The notes under the pieces are model-generated. The model made no database searches, had not been told where the DNA came from, and saw nothing but the letters and a program-made list of their open reading frames with translations. DNA of 64,000 nucleotides from Bolinopsis microptera. Its lineage: Eukaryota; Ctenophora; Tentaculata; Lobata; Bolinopsidae. The stretch is taken from contig NC_087073.1 in the NCBI RefSeq assembly GCF_026151205.1, positions 22,222,270-22,286,269 on the forward strand. Reading direction: 5' to 3'. Shown one piece after another: positions 46,601-58,593 of the stretch; position 1 is the stretch's first letter, and every line of letters starts with the position of its first letter. A program made the translations under genes and the position numbers.

Positions 46601-49600
46601 GCGCCGGAGGGGGTTGACTAAGATTTACATATAATGCAATTTTATACAATTTTATTAAATTCACGGCATCACGACTAAATTTTTCGCGAGTTCGATAATA
46701 AATACTGTAACAGTCACACTCTCCAAATAAAAGGCAAAATCTGAAACAGTGAAACATGTCCTAAAGATGGTGATAGAAAAGTACAAACAAATCCCAGTTA
46801 CAAAATCACGTGAACTCAAAATTGGAATTCATTTTTTTAAAACGCTGGATCTTATTTTAATATGGACTGCAGGATGAAACGCCGCTCAAACCCACCCCCG
46901 CTGCTTCACAGTTCTCTTCATGTAGTAGGACAGCCCTTTTTGGCCTGCTTATCCTCGCACGGAAGCCTTGAATTATTTTGGATTGGAACAGTTTTTTGAT
47001 TTATTCATCTGCAAAACGTTTCAGTTTGTTTGAAACATCAAATCTCCAATCCTTTAAGAAGGTCTTTACTAGTGATATCTAGGTTAAAGTAGACTTTTAT
47101 CGGCAGTGACATAAAAAGGGGGAACCTTAGTCAGGAGTAAAATTTAGTCAGGAGGAAAATTTAGTCAGGAGGAAAATTTAGTCAAGAGGAAAATTTAGTC
47201 GCCAGTTCATGGTATATAAACTTTCCATCCTTACCATATGCAAGCCCACATGTTGGTTCTGAGTCGTACACAAAGTCTCCGTACTTATAGGTGTTACAAG
47301 TTATCGTTTTGCTGCCAGTGTTGATCCAACCATCCTGACACAACACAGTTATTGTGGTACCCGTATCCACTGGAAACTTTGTCTCTGTCGTCACTCTAGT
47401 CCAGCCATCGGGTAATCCAGTGCAAACTATAAAATAGGTTCATTATCATAACTGATTATATAACTGAGAGGACCCCGTGCTCAATGTACCTTTTTTTCTT
47501 CATAATTGATAACATGGGTTCAAGGGAATTTCCTTACCTTCAATTAGTTGCCTATATGCATCTGAAGCGCTATCAAGAGTTCCAAATTTGAAGTGTGCGA
47601 AATCCAAAGACCACATTGTTCTGCACTTAACTTTAGATGATTCTGCGATATTTAAGTCGAATATCTCTAGTCCATTGCAGCTAAGTTGAAGTCTGCTGCT
47701 TTTCATTCTGATCGTCCAAATTCTAAATTCCTCCGCACAGGGCATGGTGAAACTGATTAATTTAGGGGTACAGAGGCCAATGATATATTCCGGGGGATTG
47801 TTAAAATTAACTGTTATCCCTGGACCGTGGTCAGAATTTAACTCAACAAATCGCACCCAGAGGGTATCTCCACTTCCAACCACAGAGTTAGTATGAACTT
47901 GTAGCGGAGCAGAATAAATGTCAAAATCGATGTTGGTGTCTCGAGGTCCACAAGCAGTCCAACCTGTAAACATTTATTGTTCAAATTTCAACTCTATAGA
48001 AGTCCTGCCAATATATGACAGGGAGTAAAGTCAAATATAATCTTGGTGAATCAGGACATAAAGGTCAGAGGAACATTATCTCACCTGATATTTGTGAAGC
48101 GAGAAACCATTGTAAAATAGACAGTAATATGAAAATTTTCATCCTGCAACGTGGTAATATTAAGCTAAAGTGACAAGAGTTGCCATCAGTTGAAAAACAG
48201 GGCCACAAATTGAGTCCAGAAAGATCCGTTGACACAAGTAATCATCAATATTTTTACTCTCTTGAAACAAACAGATGAGAATCAGGACATTTACTTTGCC
48301 CTTTGCAATCACGGAACGCGTGACTATAAATAGGTAATACGTCAGACAATGCCGCCAAAAACCGTCGTTTGGTGGTCAGTACAGCTGGTTGCAATTAGGA
48401 ACCGACCGGTGTAGGGGTTTAGACTGCCGTACCGGAAACGGCCGGATATCAATATATTTTCCGGACCGGAATCAGGTGTTAAGAAAAGGAAATTTGAGGC
48501 TGCCAAAAATTGCCAGAAAATTGAAATTAATCCTTATTTGTGGGCTTTTTTCAATTATAACATTAAAAAAGCCATGTGGATTAACACAATAAGACCGTGT
48601 TTAAAGTCCGACTTACTGTGTTTATACTCAGCTCTATCAGAGGTAACTGGTTGTTTTGCTGTATGATCAGAGCTAGAAACGAGTTGGATTCAAATGAAAA
48701 CGCATATTTCAAGAGTTCACCGCGCCATTCGTAACTAAAATATAGATAAGAGGTTCTTCTAGAAATAAAACCAAAAACCCGGCTCTCACATATTCGTGGC
48801 GTCGACATAACCGAGGATAATGTCCTCTGCTTGCGATTGTTTTGTCATTGGTCTGGGTACCTGCTTTGACTCCTTTCTTTGTGTTACAAAAGAAAAACTC
48901 ACATAAACGGGTCTATAGCATTGGCTGACAGATTACAAGCTACTATGAATTAACTGAGACCATGCTGACTAGATGCAGCTCAACAAGGATTATGCTGGAC
49001 CAGGATGGTCCTACTCATAACATCTTTGGGAGAAAGAGAGAGGGAGAGTGCGACTAATGGTTCCGTCTGAGTTACGATGCGACTAGATCATTTACCTCCT
49101 TTCGCTGGATGCCACATAATCTTTAAAAGCACAATAACATTACATTCAGCTGATGATGCTGTTGCTTAGAGGCGGTGGCTACTGTTCTTGGTTCCTAAGG
49201 GATGACGAGAAATAAGAGGTCTGGATTGCCCCAGGGTCATTAATATCCTTATAACTGCATGTACCCGTAATATCCTTTTGCTATAGGAGTGATAGTCTAT
49301 CATCAGTCACTTAGTCGTTAGCAACCGAGAGCTCAGCATGAGGTCTTAGTGACAAGGCTACTTACTTAACAAAGCCCTAAATATCGTGGGTGTAATCAAA
49401 TCGGGTTTTCTCTATACTAGCCATGACAAAAATAACGACATTTTTGACACAATACCGAAAATGGTGAAACAAATTTCAGTAGACAGTAGATGTTGTCCTT
49501 GACAAATTTCTTTCCTGTTAGATTATATCTTGGTTAAGGAATAGTTTGAAAAAGAGCATAAATGTACCAAATTCATGCCAGTGCTTTACTTGCTCTTTCT

Positions 49601-52600
49601 CACCATCAGTCGCGCAAAAGAAATGTCTGTTAGAATGTGTTTCAAAAATTTAATACACCCGAGTCTGAAGGTTCGTGAAACCTTCGGACTCCAGCTTAAG
49701 AAATATAAACTTTCCATCCTTACCATATGCAAGCCCACATGTTGGTTCTGAGTCGTACACAAAGTCTCCGTACTTATAGGTGTTACAAGTTATCGTTTTG
49801 CTGCCAGTGTTGATCCAACCATCCTGACACAACACAGTTATTGTGGTACCCGTATCCACTGGAAACTTTGTCTCTGTCGTCACTCTAGTCCAGCCATCGG
49901 GTAATCCAGTGCAAACTATAAAATTAAGAAGTTAGCTTGTCTACTGTTGGGGAGGTGATACCCGTGTATTTTGACCCGTGACTGCTATAATTACATTAAT
50001 TGGATCTTCTAGTTGAATATGTAGATATATAAATTTCGCTGTGACAATAGCTTTCGTCAGAACCTCTAACTAAAAACGTACAAGTCACAATTATTACCTT
50101 TAGTGAGTTGTCTAAACATGTCCGAAGCTGTATCAGTGTTAGCATCTGTGCTCATAAATTTAATACGCGCAAAATCCCACGCCCACTTTGTTTTGCAGGT
50201 AATTTCTGATGATTCTTTAAAGTTATAGTCGAATAGTTCTACTCCATTACCATTAAGTTGCAACGTTTCGTTTTGCTTGCTGATCGTCCAAATTTTATGC
50301 TTATCAGCACCGGGCATAGTGAATTCAACATTCGAAATGTTACTGCACTGGCCAATTGAGTATGTCGGGGGATCATTAAACTTTATGTATATCCCTGGAC
50401 CGTCGTCAGAATTGAATTTTACAAATCTAACCCACAGCAAATCACCACTTCCGACTACTGAGTCAGTCTGTATCTGTAACGGGCAAGATTGCAGGTCGAA
50501 ATCAATGTTTGTGTTTCGAGTTCCAGCAGCAGTCCAGTCTGAAGGCAATAAATGAAATACAAATAAATTAGAGAAAGGTATTATAAGATCCTGCGTATCG
50601 AAAATAAAAATATCGTTTATTATTATTATTTATAAGCCGGTAATGATGGGTAGGTTTCGTCATGATCATAAACAAATTAACTTGTAGAATGAAGATTGAA
50701 TAGTTTCCACGTGCCAAAATTATCCGGTGACACACTAACAATGAATGGCATGGGGTGACACAGAAAAAAACTTGTAATTTGTCAACACGATTGATGACAT
50801 GAGACTCTGAGAGAAATTGCTTACCTTCGATTTGTTTTCTATAGGAATCTGAGGCTGTGTCAGCAGTTTCAAATTTAAAATGTGCGAAATCCAAAGACCA
50901 TTTTGTTCTGCAGCCATCTCTAGATGCTTCTGCAAAGTTGAAATCGAGTATCTCTACTCCATTGCAGTTAAGTTGAAGTCTATTGTTTTCCATTCTAAAT
51001 GTCCAAATTTGAATTTTCTCAGCATCGGGCATGTTGAAACTGATTGCATCTGATAAACAATAACCCATTTCGTATAACGGAGGATTTTCAAACTTTACGG
51101 CTAACCCTGGACCGTTGTCAGAATTTGACTCAACAAATCTAACCCACAGCACATCTCCACTTCCGACTACAGAGTCAGTCTGAATCTGTAGCGCGGAAGA
51201 TTTTATATCGAAATCAATGTTTGTTCTTCGGGTTCCAGCAGCAATCCAATCTGAGAACAAAAACAGTTTACTATTTTGAATACTTACAGAAGCATTCGGT
51301 GCTCAATATTTGGTACACTATCTTATGAAAGGTATTGGAAGTAATGTTTAGGTTGGCGAGGTATGTAGAACATCGCCCTAATCATGGAACATTCGTCAAA
51401 TATCTTAAATAAAGTTACCAGCTTACCATTTGATCGAACAAGGCTAATGAAAAGAAAAAGCAGCCACATTTCAAGCACTTTTTATCTGTTCTCAATACGA
51501 CTCCGAAAACAAAAGTTTTAAAATGTTAACTATTAATTTTCTCTCAACAGCTACCAAATTACCCACAGTTATTATCGTAGCACGTGAATTTTGGCAGCTA
51601 TAATTGACCAGTGACCTCTTAAACCAAGGTTTAAAACTCGTTTAATAGCTTGTAATTGTTCATTGCTAAGCAACTGCAGCTGTAACACGTGACACGTGCT
51701 CCAGAGTGCAAGTGTTACTCTGTTGTTGTTATAAATAGAGTCATTATAATTACTGAGCACTTATTGCGTAGCAAACTCCTGGAGTGCTCATAACACACGA
51801 CGATTATTGGTCACTCGAAATCGACCCGTTAAGAATGCAATGTATGTGTGATGGTTGTTTCTGCGTATTTGTTACCTGTTACTAATTAATCAACAGGATC
51901 ATAATGTTGATTGTATCGATAAAACATGGATTTAAGGCATAAGGAAGCATTGTTGGGTTCTGAAACCAAGTTTAATCGATTTCTCGTGCAATTTTAGGTT
52001 AGCTAGGGATGGTCATCAAAATAAGTTTATAACAATGTCGATACTTTGGTAAATTTCTAGCTTTCTGCCAGAAAATAAATTTTCGGTTTCTATAGGGCCA
52101 TAGGGGGTAATTAGGTATAAACTACAGTACAGCTGTACTTATGTAATAATTGAAATTATTTGAGAAAGTTGAATAATCTCTGCGGTCGACCGATCGAATC
52201 GTGCCTGTCAAAACAGTTATTTGTCGTTTCATGATAAAACGTGGTTTCGACACAGCAAAAAAACAGTTTTTAAAGGGTGCATCTCAAAGATATGAGCCTA
52301 GCCAAACATACCCTGATACCCTTAAGTCTACGTTTCTTAGACACATATTTTCGATACATTACGTCTAGATCACACAACCTCCCATTAACAAATAACTCTT
52401 GTCCTCAGGAGACAGATACGATAGTCCAGTTGTTCAGAGATCCACTGCCTGCTTCAGGAGAACATGTCGTCAACCTCAAGAATCAAGATCACGAGAAGTT
52501 GGTCGAAGCTGCAATCGGCGTCTACGAGAACATTCAGGAGGTTAGTTTCTGGCATTCAAATCTTACCTATCCATATATTAATCTAGTAGTAATGCGACCT

Positions 52601-53408
52601 ATGGTAAGATCATTGTGTTAAATGTTATTTCTGTCAATAACATATTATACAAACCTCGTGTTCTATGTTATTTCCTATACTTTTATTCTCCCAGGCTAAA
52701 AGTAAGAACAACATTCTACTCTACGAGCCTCATATGTGGACGCCTGGAGAGTTTGGAACCACTGGCAGCTTCCACGATGAGGAGTACGAAGTGTACACCC
52801 GTTACAACAACAACAACCAACAGCAACAACAACAACCCCAACAGTTCTACAACAACCAAGGCTACAGTGAGGATCAGACTTTCTATAACGACGACTACGC
52901 AGATGACCAGAGTTACTACAACGAGCAGGGAGCAGGGTACGGCAATCAGGGTGGGTACGAAGAGGAATACTCGGAGAGCTATCCAGATCAGGGCGGGTAC
53001 CAAGATCAGGGGTATGAACAGCAGGCCCCACCAGTGCAGCAAGCACCCGCTCCTAGAGGGGGTCCGCGGGGCCGCGCTAGAGGTCCCTTGTTAGGATCCT
53101 CGCCGAGTAACAGAGGAGCGCCACGAGGCGGTGTTGGTAGTGGCACTCCCACCCAAAGAGGTGGTGCTCAGAGGGGTAGTAGTTTCAGTGGACGGGGCGC
53201 TTCTCAAGGACAGCAAGCACCGAGGGGAGGATTTGGAGGATCCCGAGGTGCTCCAAGAGGTGCTCCCAGAGGCGGCACCCAGCAAGGTGGCTTTGGTGGG
53301 TCTCGTGGTGGTGCAAGAGGAGGATTTGGTGCCCCTCGAGGTCGAGGTGGAGCACCAAGGGGGGCCAGTCGTGGAGGAGATAGAGGCCGTGGTAGAGGAG
53401 GAAACTGA
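43605..53408 (+). CDS. Two-KH-domain, RGG-rich RNA-binding protein (hnRNP K/PCBP-like)
   Basis: Eight exons, all phase-consistent: 43605-43792, 44127-44469, 44585-44656, 45497-45534, 46082-46154, 46376-46486, 52409-52540 and 52695-53408, giving 556 residues. The N-terminus is Tyr/Gln-rich and prion-like (MADYQSGDTQVEQQGYDDQQ), then Gly/Arg-rich. KH1 has the GPGG loop (LVPVRSVKSIIGPGGQNIK) and KH2 the GPKG loop (LMVPEHTCSIVIGPKGANTK). The C-terminus repeats the pattern with a Tyr/Gln/Asn-rich stretch and then many RGG/RGAPRGG motifs. Such proteins bind RNA and tend to form granules. The type I KH sequence resembles hnRNP K/PCBP, but I cannot name an orthologue, and only two KH domains are present. 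Intron 6 (5.9 kb) contains two antisense genes. TTGCAG lies one base before the ATG. Confidence 0.92.
46290..46314. repeat. 25-base poly-C with flanking direct repeat
   Basis: TTAAAAAATGGTGG occurs on both sides of the C run in intron 5 of the KH gene. It may be slippage or a collapsed assembly site. Confidence 0.8.
47131..47202. repeat. 17-bp tandem repeat at the 3' end of the first nested gene
   Basis: Four copies of GTCAGGAGGAAAATTTA or close variants. If the sushi exon is read through, the stop codon at 47182 falls inside this array. Confidence 0.75.
47182..48142 (-). CDS. Secreted protein with one novel domain and one sushi domain (nested gene B)
   Basis: It lies within intron 6 of the KH gene on the opposite strand. 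Exon 48142-48085 encodes a signal peptide (MKIFILLSILQWFLASQIS). Exon 47963-47538 encodes a ~142-residue domain with motifs VVGSGDTLWVRFVELNSD, FTMPCAEE, IWTIRMKSSRLQLSCNGLEI and WSLDFAHFKFGTLDSASDAY. Exon 47426-47235 is a sushi/CCP domain (VCTGLPDGWT ... VLCQDGWINTGSKTITC ... CG). All junctions are phase 1, typical of shuffled extracellular modules. A donor follows the sushi exon at TATG|GTAAGG. Either another exon follows, which I cannot find, or read-through ends at 47182. TTGCAG lies one base before the ATG. I do not recognise the larger domain. A secreted recognition or adhesion role is only a guess. Confidence 0.75.
48143..49649. other. Spacer between the two nested genes
   Basis: No exon recognised. 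It should hold the promoter of nested gene B and, if gene A continues past its sushi exon, that gene's remaining exons. Confidence 0.5.
49650..51469 (-). CDS. Secreted protein with two novel domains and one sushi domain (nested gene A)
   Basis: Exons 51469-51427 (signal peptide MWLLFLFISLVRSN), 51250-50825 and 50538-50098 (two copies of the same ~142-147-residue domain as gene B) and 49915-49724 (sushi), all phase 1. The first two-thirds of each domain share D-W-x-A-A-G-T-R-x-T-N-I-D-F-D, SVVGSGD-x-LWVRFV and NSDxGPG. The ends share W-x-x-DFA-x-x-KF and DTASDxxR. Conserved Cys pairs suggest disulphides. The sushi exon looks identical in DNA to that of gene B, while the other domains differ clearly. 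Read-through past the last donor ends at 49650. The domain has a beta-rich look, but I cannot place it in a named family. Confidence 0.75.
51470..52408. other. Rest of KH-gene intron 6, nothing coding
   Basis: Upstream region of nested gene A on the minus strand, likely containing its promoter. No exon or repeat of note. Confidence 0.5.
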
Positions 53409-53899
53409 TTTGTCTGAGACAACAGAGACTAGAAGATGATGATGATGCTGCCATCCTTTTATCGACGTTTTTAGGAAACGAAATTTCAATTTTATTTATC
53501 ATCTTAAAGTGTACGTAAATTGTGTCGTGTCACCGCCGAAGCAACATTCTTAAAGATGCTCAGAACGAAGCACTGCCAAGAAATGGTGTATATTTTGATA
53601 TATGTATTAATTTAAACTTATTTTTCTTGAAACTTGATATTTTTATCTTGTACGAAAGCTGGTTTGTTTCTTGTTTTTACAATATCGCTAAACCTGAACA
53701 GTGAACTGGAACCTACCGCTCCTGATAATGATATTCATCATATCCCTGTTGTCTGATTCCCTTTCCTTCAAGCAACAAGTGCAAAGTGTGGATAAGTCTT
53801 CGAGGATTTTCTGAAAAATATTCGACCTGACCTTTGTATTTTACCTTCAAAACAAAACTAATACATAATAACTGTTGAAAAACCAGTATAGTTTTGCGC
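53409..53899. other. 3' UTR and flank of the KH gene
   Basis: AT-rich sequence without a coding frame of interest. The first AATAAA on the plus strand is at 54023-54028, so the 3' end is uncertain. Confidence 0.45.
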
Positions 53900-56290
53900 G
53901 TGCTCGAGAGATCTGACAGGTCCCTTGTACGACATGTTCACTGTCAGAGTGCGCGCAAGGCTATATTGGTTTAGCAACGACGAAGTGGGAGAATGACGCT
54001 GTCCATTATGATCAAGAGGGTCAATAAAAAGCTTTTAAATTTAGTAATCTACTAGATTAGAACTGGACCGCTTTGTGCAGGTCAGGTGCCTACATGTTTA
54101 ATACCTAATCCCTATATTATAATACAATACTATACACGGAGCTGGTTTCGAGCTTAACTTCAGTGAGAAAAGCGAGCAATTAAATAGACTAGCAAGCTAA
54201 TTAATAGATTAATCCGCTCAGCTCGAAATATTTAGCTCAGTTACCTTGTACTTGGCACCCTATTGCCTATGCGTGGCGCTCTTTCGATCCACTTGCACTC
54301 ATCTTGACCATTGTTAATGGTCTGGCCTTACTGGGCGGCGCTCAGCCTGTCATTCCGCCGAATCTTCTCACAGCTAGATCGGCGAGATGCGCTACTGTGC
54401 CGCGCCGAGCTGCGATGAATTGACCTCGTCAATTAATGATTAACATCCGTCAAGCACTTCTGGCATATCCGTGAGGGAATCGAGCAATAGTGAATACAGA
54501 AAAGACTAACATTAACAAACTATGACTATGAGCTAAGTAACTATGAACTGGCGATGGTGTAATTATGAATTTAGTCCCAGCCTATACTATCCGCGGAGTT
54601 TCGTAGCACTTACTTCCCTCACTTGGACCCGCCGCGCACTTGACGGATGTTACTTATCGTCTAAATTTCTTCGAAGTAGCGCGCGCCGCTTTCTTCTCGA
54701 AATGTTGGCCCGATGGCAAGTGCAAAGTGCTACGAAGTAGTGCGCGCCGGGCCAGACCATTAACAATTAACAATGGTCAAGCCGCGCACAAGTGCGCGGC
54801 TATATCGTGACTTTCGAGCTATTTTACTAATTTGCTCGCCCAAAAATTTTACGTGGCTTTGGGCTTTGGTTTTTATTTGACGGATGTTACTCGTCTAAAT
54901 TTCTTCGAAGTAGCGCGCGCCGCTATCTTCTCGAAATGTCCCGATGGCACGAGCTACGAAGTCAGAAGTAGCGTGCGCCGGGCCAGATCATTAACAATGG
55001 TCAAGTTTTTATGTGTTATGGTTTTGCAGCCGTACAAAATTTAAACGATTTTACATGAACCTTACTGGGCCGCGCTCAGCCTGTCATTCCGCCTAATCTC
55101 TATTATGTTAATGAACATAATAGCCTGGGGTCCTCAGGTAACATGAACCCTGACAAGATTCATCAAAAACCTACCTTTTGTCTGCTTTCAAATTCAAAAG
55201 TGATAGTTAACTTAACACTTAACAAGACTGACTGACAAAGCATATTGAACTAGTAACACAAGCCCTTTAAAGCTTGTATTGCTGGGGCTCCACTTATCGA
55301 AGCTTCTTCGCATCCTTTTCCGAATAAAAAACGAAACCAAATATGAAATAACAGATCTGAATGTCGATTAATTACTTAACGGTATTTATGATTTACTTGT
55401 ATGTTTATAACCTACCAGGACGCGCGCCGAATAATTGGAACAAATATTTTACAAGTATCACCCGTTAAGTATTTACTTACTGACTTCGTAGCGCGATGCA
55501 CTACTGGGCCGCGCGCATCCATTTCCAATAATGATTCTCGCAACCACCGTATGCAGATCGGCGAGATGCGAAGGATTGACATCGTGAATCAATTACTTAC
55601 TCTGCTATCGTGTATCGTTGATTAACTTCAAGTATCAAGTACAGTATTTAATACAGCAGAGTCGATGACTGCTGATAATATTGAATATATGAAGCCAAAG
55701 TGCAAAGCGAGCGCAGAAACAAGAAATAGCGCGAAATTAAAATCTCCGCATACGGCGTATAATATGGTATAAAAGCTTTGTCATACTGCATAAGTTGTAT
55801 TATGACCCGCCGTGCACGAGTGCACGGCTCCCCCAGTATCGTAAGAACGACCGTGGGGTCACGACGTGATACAAGTGATCAGCTCATCGATACGAAACTT
55901 TTAGTACTAATATTTTAAGATTTAAAAGACAACTATTTTCTAAATTTTTTAATCTGAACACAAGTGACAAGGCCCCTTGTATTTGAAATGTTGAACAAAT
56001 TTTTGAAAAATTTGGTGTTTCAAATAATATAATTTTGGTGCCAAAAGTTGCATCTGACTAAGCTCATTACGAATACGATCCTGTAAGAATTATTTCAAAA
56101 TATTCAATATTTTAGGAGTTATACTTATAGTGTACAGGCATTTTAAGCAATAAATTTGTATCACGTGGTGACCCCCACTGTCGCTTCACTATAGATAGTA
56201 TACACTATAGATAGTATACACTATAGATAGTATACAGGGGGAGCCGCGCACGAAGTGCGCGGCGGGTCATACAACGTATGACAACAATAA
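53900..56290. repeat. Mosaic of dispersed hairpin-containing repeats
   Basis: Several overlapping families. The block GCGCGCCGCT.TCTTCTCGAAATGT ... GCGCCGGGCCAGA.CATTAACAA occurs at about 54679-54775 and 54911-55005. The block CTGGGCCGCGCTCAGCCTGTCATTCCGCC occurs at about 54332 and 55067 and, reversed, at 4100-4145. The hairpin GCCGCGCAC..GTGCGCGGC occurs at about 54783, 55808 and 56243. A 16-bp unit ACTATAGATAGTATAC is repeated three times at 56188-56235 and interrupts the copy relative to 4270. All the frames look non-coding. Confidence 0.7.
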
Positions 56291-57930
56291 ATTACCCATT
56301 TTACGTCCTTTGTACACTCTTTCAATGCACAGGAGGCCCACTACACATATAATAGTAATACAGCTCGACGTTATCGCGCTACACGGTGAATTTTCATTAT
56401 TCACAGTTAGAGGCAACTTAAAACTTTTGGTACCAAATTTATCAAAATCAGAGACAAACAATTCTGTGCCAACTCATGGCGCTTATTACATAGACTATAA
56501 TGAAGATCTGCAGTGCACGGTGACCGCATCCTTTCCAATATAATGGTTGAATAGTTGCTCCATTACCGCAAGATGCGCGACCCTTTTCGCGTGCTTGAAA
56601 AGGGCATACAACGTGTGCTAATTGCTCCACGATGATTCTATTTAGTAGATTTCTCTAGCAGTCACCATCTCCCGAGCTACTAATTATGTTGAAGTTCGCA
56701 GTCGTTTGCTGATAGTGATAAATTCGATCTCGAACCTTCAGCGTCAACAAATCTGCATTAAACAGTTTAAACTTTAGGAATTATTTGTACGAAGTAAGAA
56801 AGCATTTAACATGGTTTAATGATAAAATTTGTACTTGATGATTGCTTAACGACCAGCAAGATTCTTCCATTTTAACTCCGACCGGCCGGTTCAACGACGC
56901 GTGATGGAACCGTTTACAACAGACGCGTTGGTTCCCATAAGTGGCAAAATCATATGCAAGGATGATAAGACCAAGTGTCTTATTCTTATGATTAAAATCG
57001 TAAGAAGAAGACCCGCATCATGCATTGCATCAGCGTCCAAAAGTTATCGTCCCGTGGTACACAAAATGTGTAGGAGTTTATGACAAATTGGAGTGATTAA
57101 TCCGCCTCTGTTAGCATAGTGCCTTCAGCGTTGTTTTGAAAAGGGCCGGTCGGAGTTGACAAATTTTAGATTTCCTGTCACAAATTTTAGATTTCCTGTC
57201 ACAAATATCTAGACAACAAATCACAGGATGTCAGAAGAAAGAAACGATTTGCATACATTAACCGATGGGTACAGCAAGCGCCGCTTCAAATTAATATTGC
57301 CCTCTGTCAAGTAAAACCTTGATCTTGAAAAGCCAAACCAAGTTGAGAAATAGATGTCATATCATAGAATTAGAAGCTTTCAATAATGTATAACTTCGAG
57401 TTGACTTGAACTTAAAAATTATTTAAGATCACAGTTAACCATATTTATAACGTGACACACCTGTGTTTCAATCATTAGGGCTAAAATATCAGATATGTCG
57501 ATTCATAGATCTTGCTGGAGTGACGATGAGCGTTATTGCCATCCATCAGTATTTTGCAGCTTAAAAACTTAAGTATAGTGGATTCTGTAAAGAGCATGAT
57601 CAGTAATTTAAAATTAAATTTTTAGGTACTACAAAACTATGATTATAAATACTAAGCTTTTAAACAACGATTTTGAATGCCTTAAGGAACGAAATCATAA
57701 AGTTAAGCTATTGCTAGCTTGTTCTTGTGACAATTTGAACTAGAAAATACCATCCACGGTCATCTAAAGTTTAAGCCGGTTATTTTAAAATAGTATCAAA
57801 ATCCATAAAATAAATTACACAGCAGTAGCGAATGATGTAGGTTACCATGGCTTTTTTGAACCATCCGGTAACTTAAATATCCATAAGGGGCTCAATTATA
57901 TATATGGAAAAATATATCGATCAATGATAT
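56291..57930. other. Intergenic, no gene seen
   Basis: AT-rich sequence. Short open frames (for example 56901-57083) lack recognisable motifs and splice context. A 21-bp duplication, ACAAATTTTAGATTTCCTGTC, occurs near 57160-57200. Confidence 0.5.
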
Positions 57931-57935
57931 GGCAC

Positions 57936-57976
57936 ACGTGCTGTGACGTCATCACACGTTCTGTGACGTCATCACA
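57936..57976. promoter_or_regulatory. Two CRE/ATF-like sites at 20-bp spacing
   Basis: TGACGTCA at 57944 and 57964, each in the context CACACGTxCTGTGACGTCATC. Confidence 0.5.
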
Positions 57977-58410
57977 CGTGCTGGCGGACAATCTTAAAAA
58001 TTTAAAAATTGCAGTCCCTTTTGTGAAGATATATCCTGTCGTAAAGGATTCAATTGTAAATCATACAACAATATATAATACTAATGTATATCATACTATG
58101 TATTTTACTTCAAGAGTCCGTATCAGTTGACACGAGAAATAATTCCAGCTCGAGTAACATGAGTCCTATCCCAAAACAAGATATCATCCGTTACCATAAC
58201 AACATGATATTATCTGCTGATAAACACCGGCCCCAAAGTGATCACAAACTTCAACATCGAACATAATATAACCGGAGGGAGAGAGAGGGGCGCAGAAGAC
58301 AGGTCAGCCGCGCAACAAATATAGATAAACTTCATCCCACCACATATGAACAGTACGTGTGTCGGACATAGACCCAGCTGAGAGCTGCAACTTAAATACT
58401 CCGACTCACC

Positions 58411-58466
58411 CCACGTGACGTCATCAATTTCACATGACGTCATCAAACTCACGCGTGACCTCATCA
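58411..58466. promoter_or_regulatory. Three CRE/ATF-like sites, possible promoter
   Basis: TGACGTCA at 58416 and 58435 and the variant TGACCTCA at 58456, spaced 19 and 21 bp. They lie 130-180 bases upstream of the putative first exon at 58594, a natural promoter position. Confidence 0.5.
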
Positions 58467-58593
58467 CCCTGACACAATATCACAGGAAGATGATTTCTCC
58501 TTACACGGACATGACGTGACAAGTGTTGGATAGAGAGGTAGGAATAGAGAGGGTAGTAATCTGAGCAAGGTGTAGATATAAGTGTAGTGAAGG

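Noticed and set aside
50098..51250. Assigning the repeated domain of the nested genes to the farnesoic-acid O-methyltransferase-like family or to galectins
   Set aside because: A general beta-sandwich look is not enough. The tryptophan and glycine pattern typical of those families is not clear, so it is left unassigned.
52696..53502. Long alternative frames on both strands over the RGG-rich exon of the KH gene
   Set aside because: Low-complexity GC-rich repeats keep several frames open by composition. Only the plus frame with RGG motifs joins the KH exons in phase.
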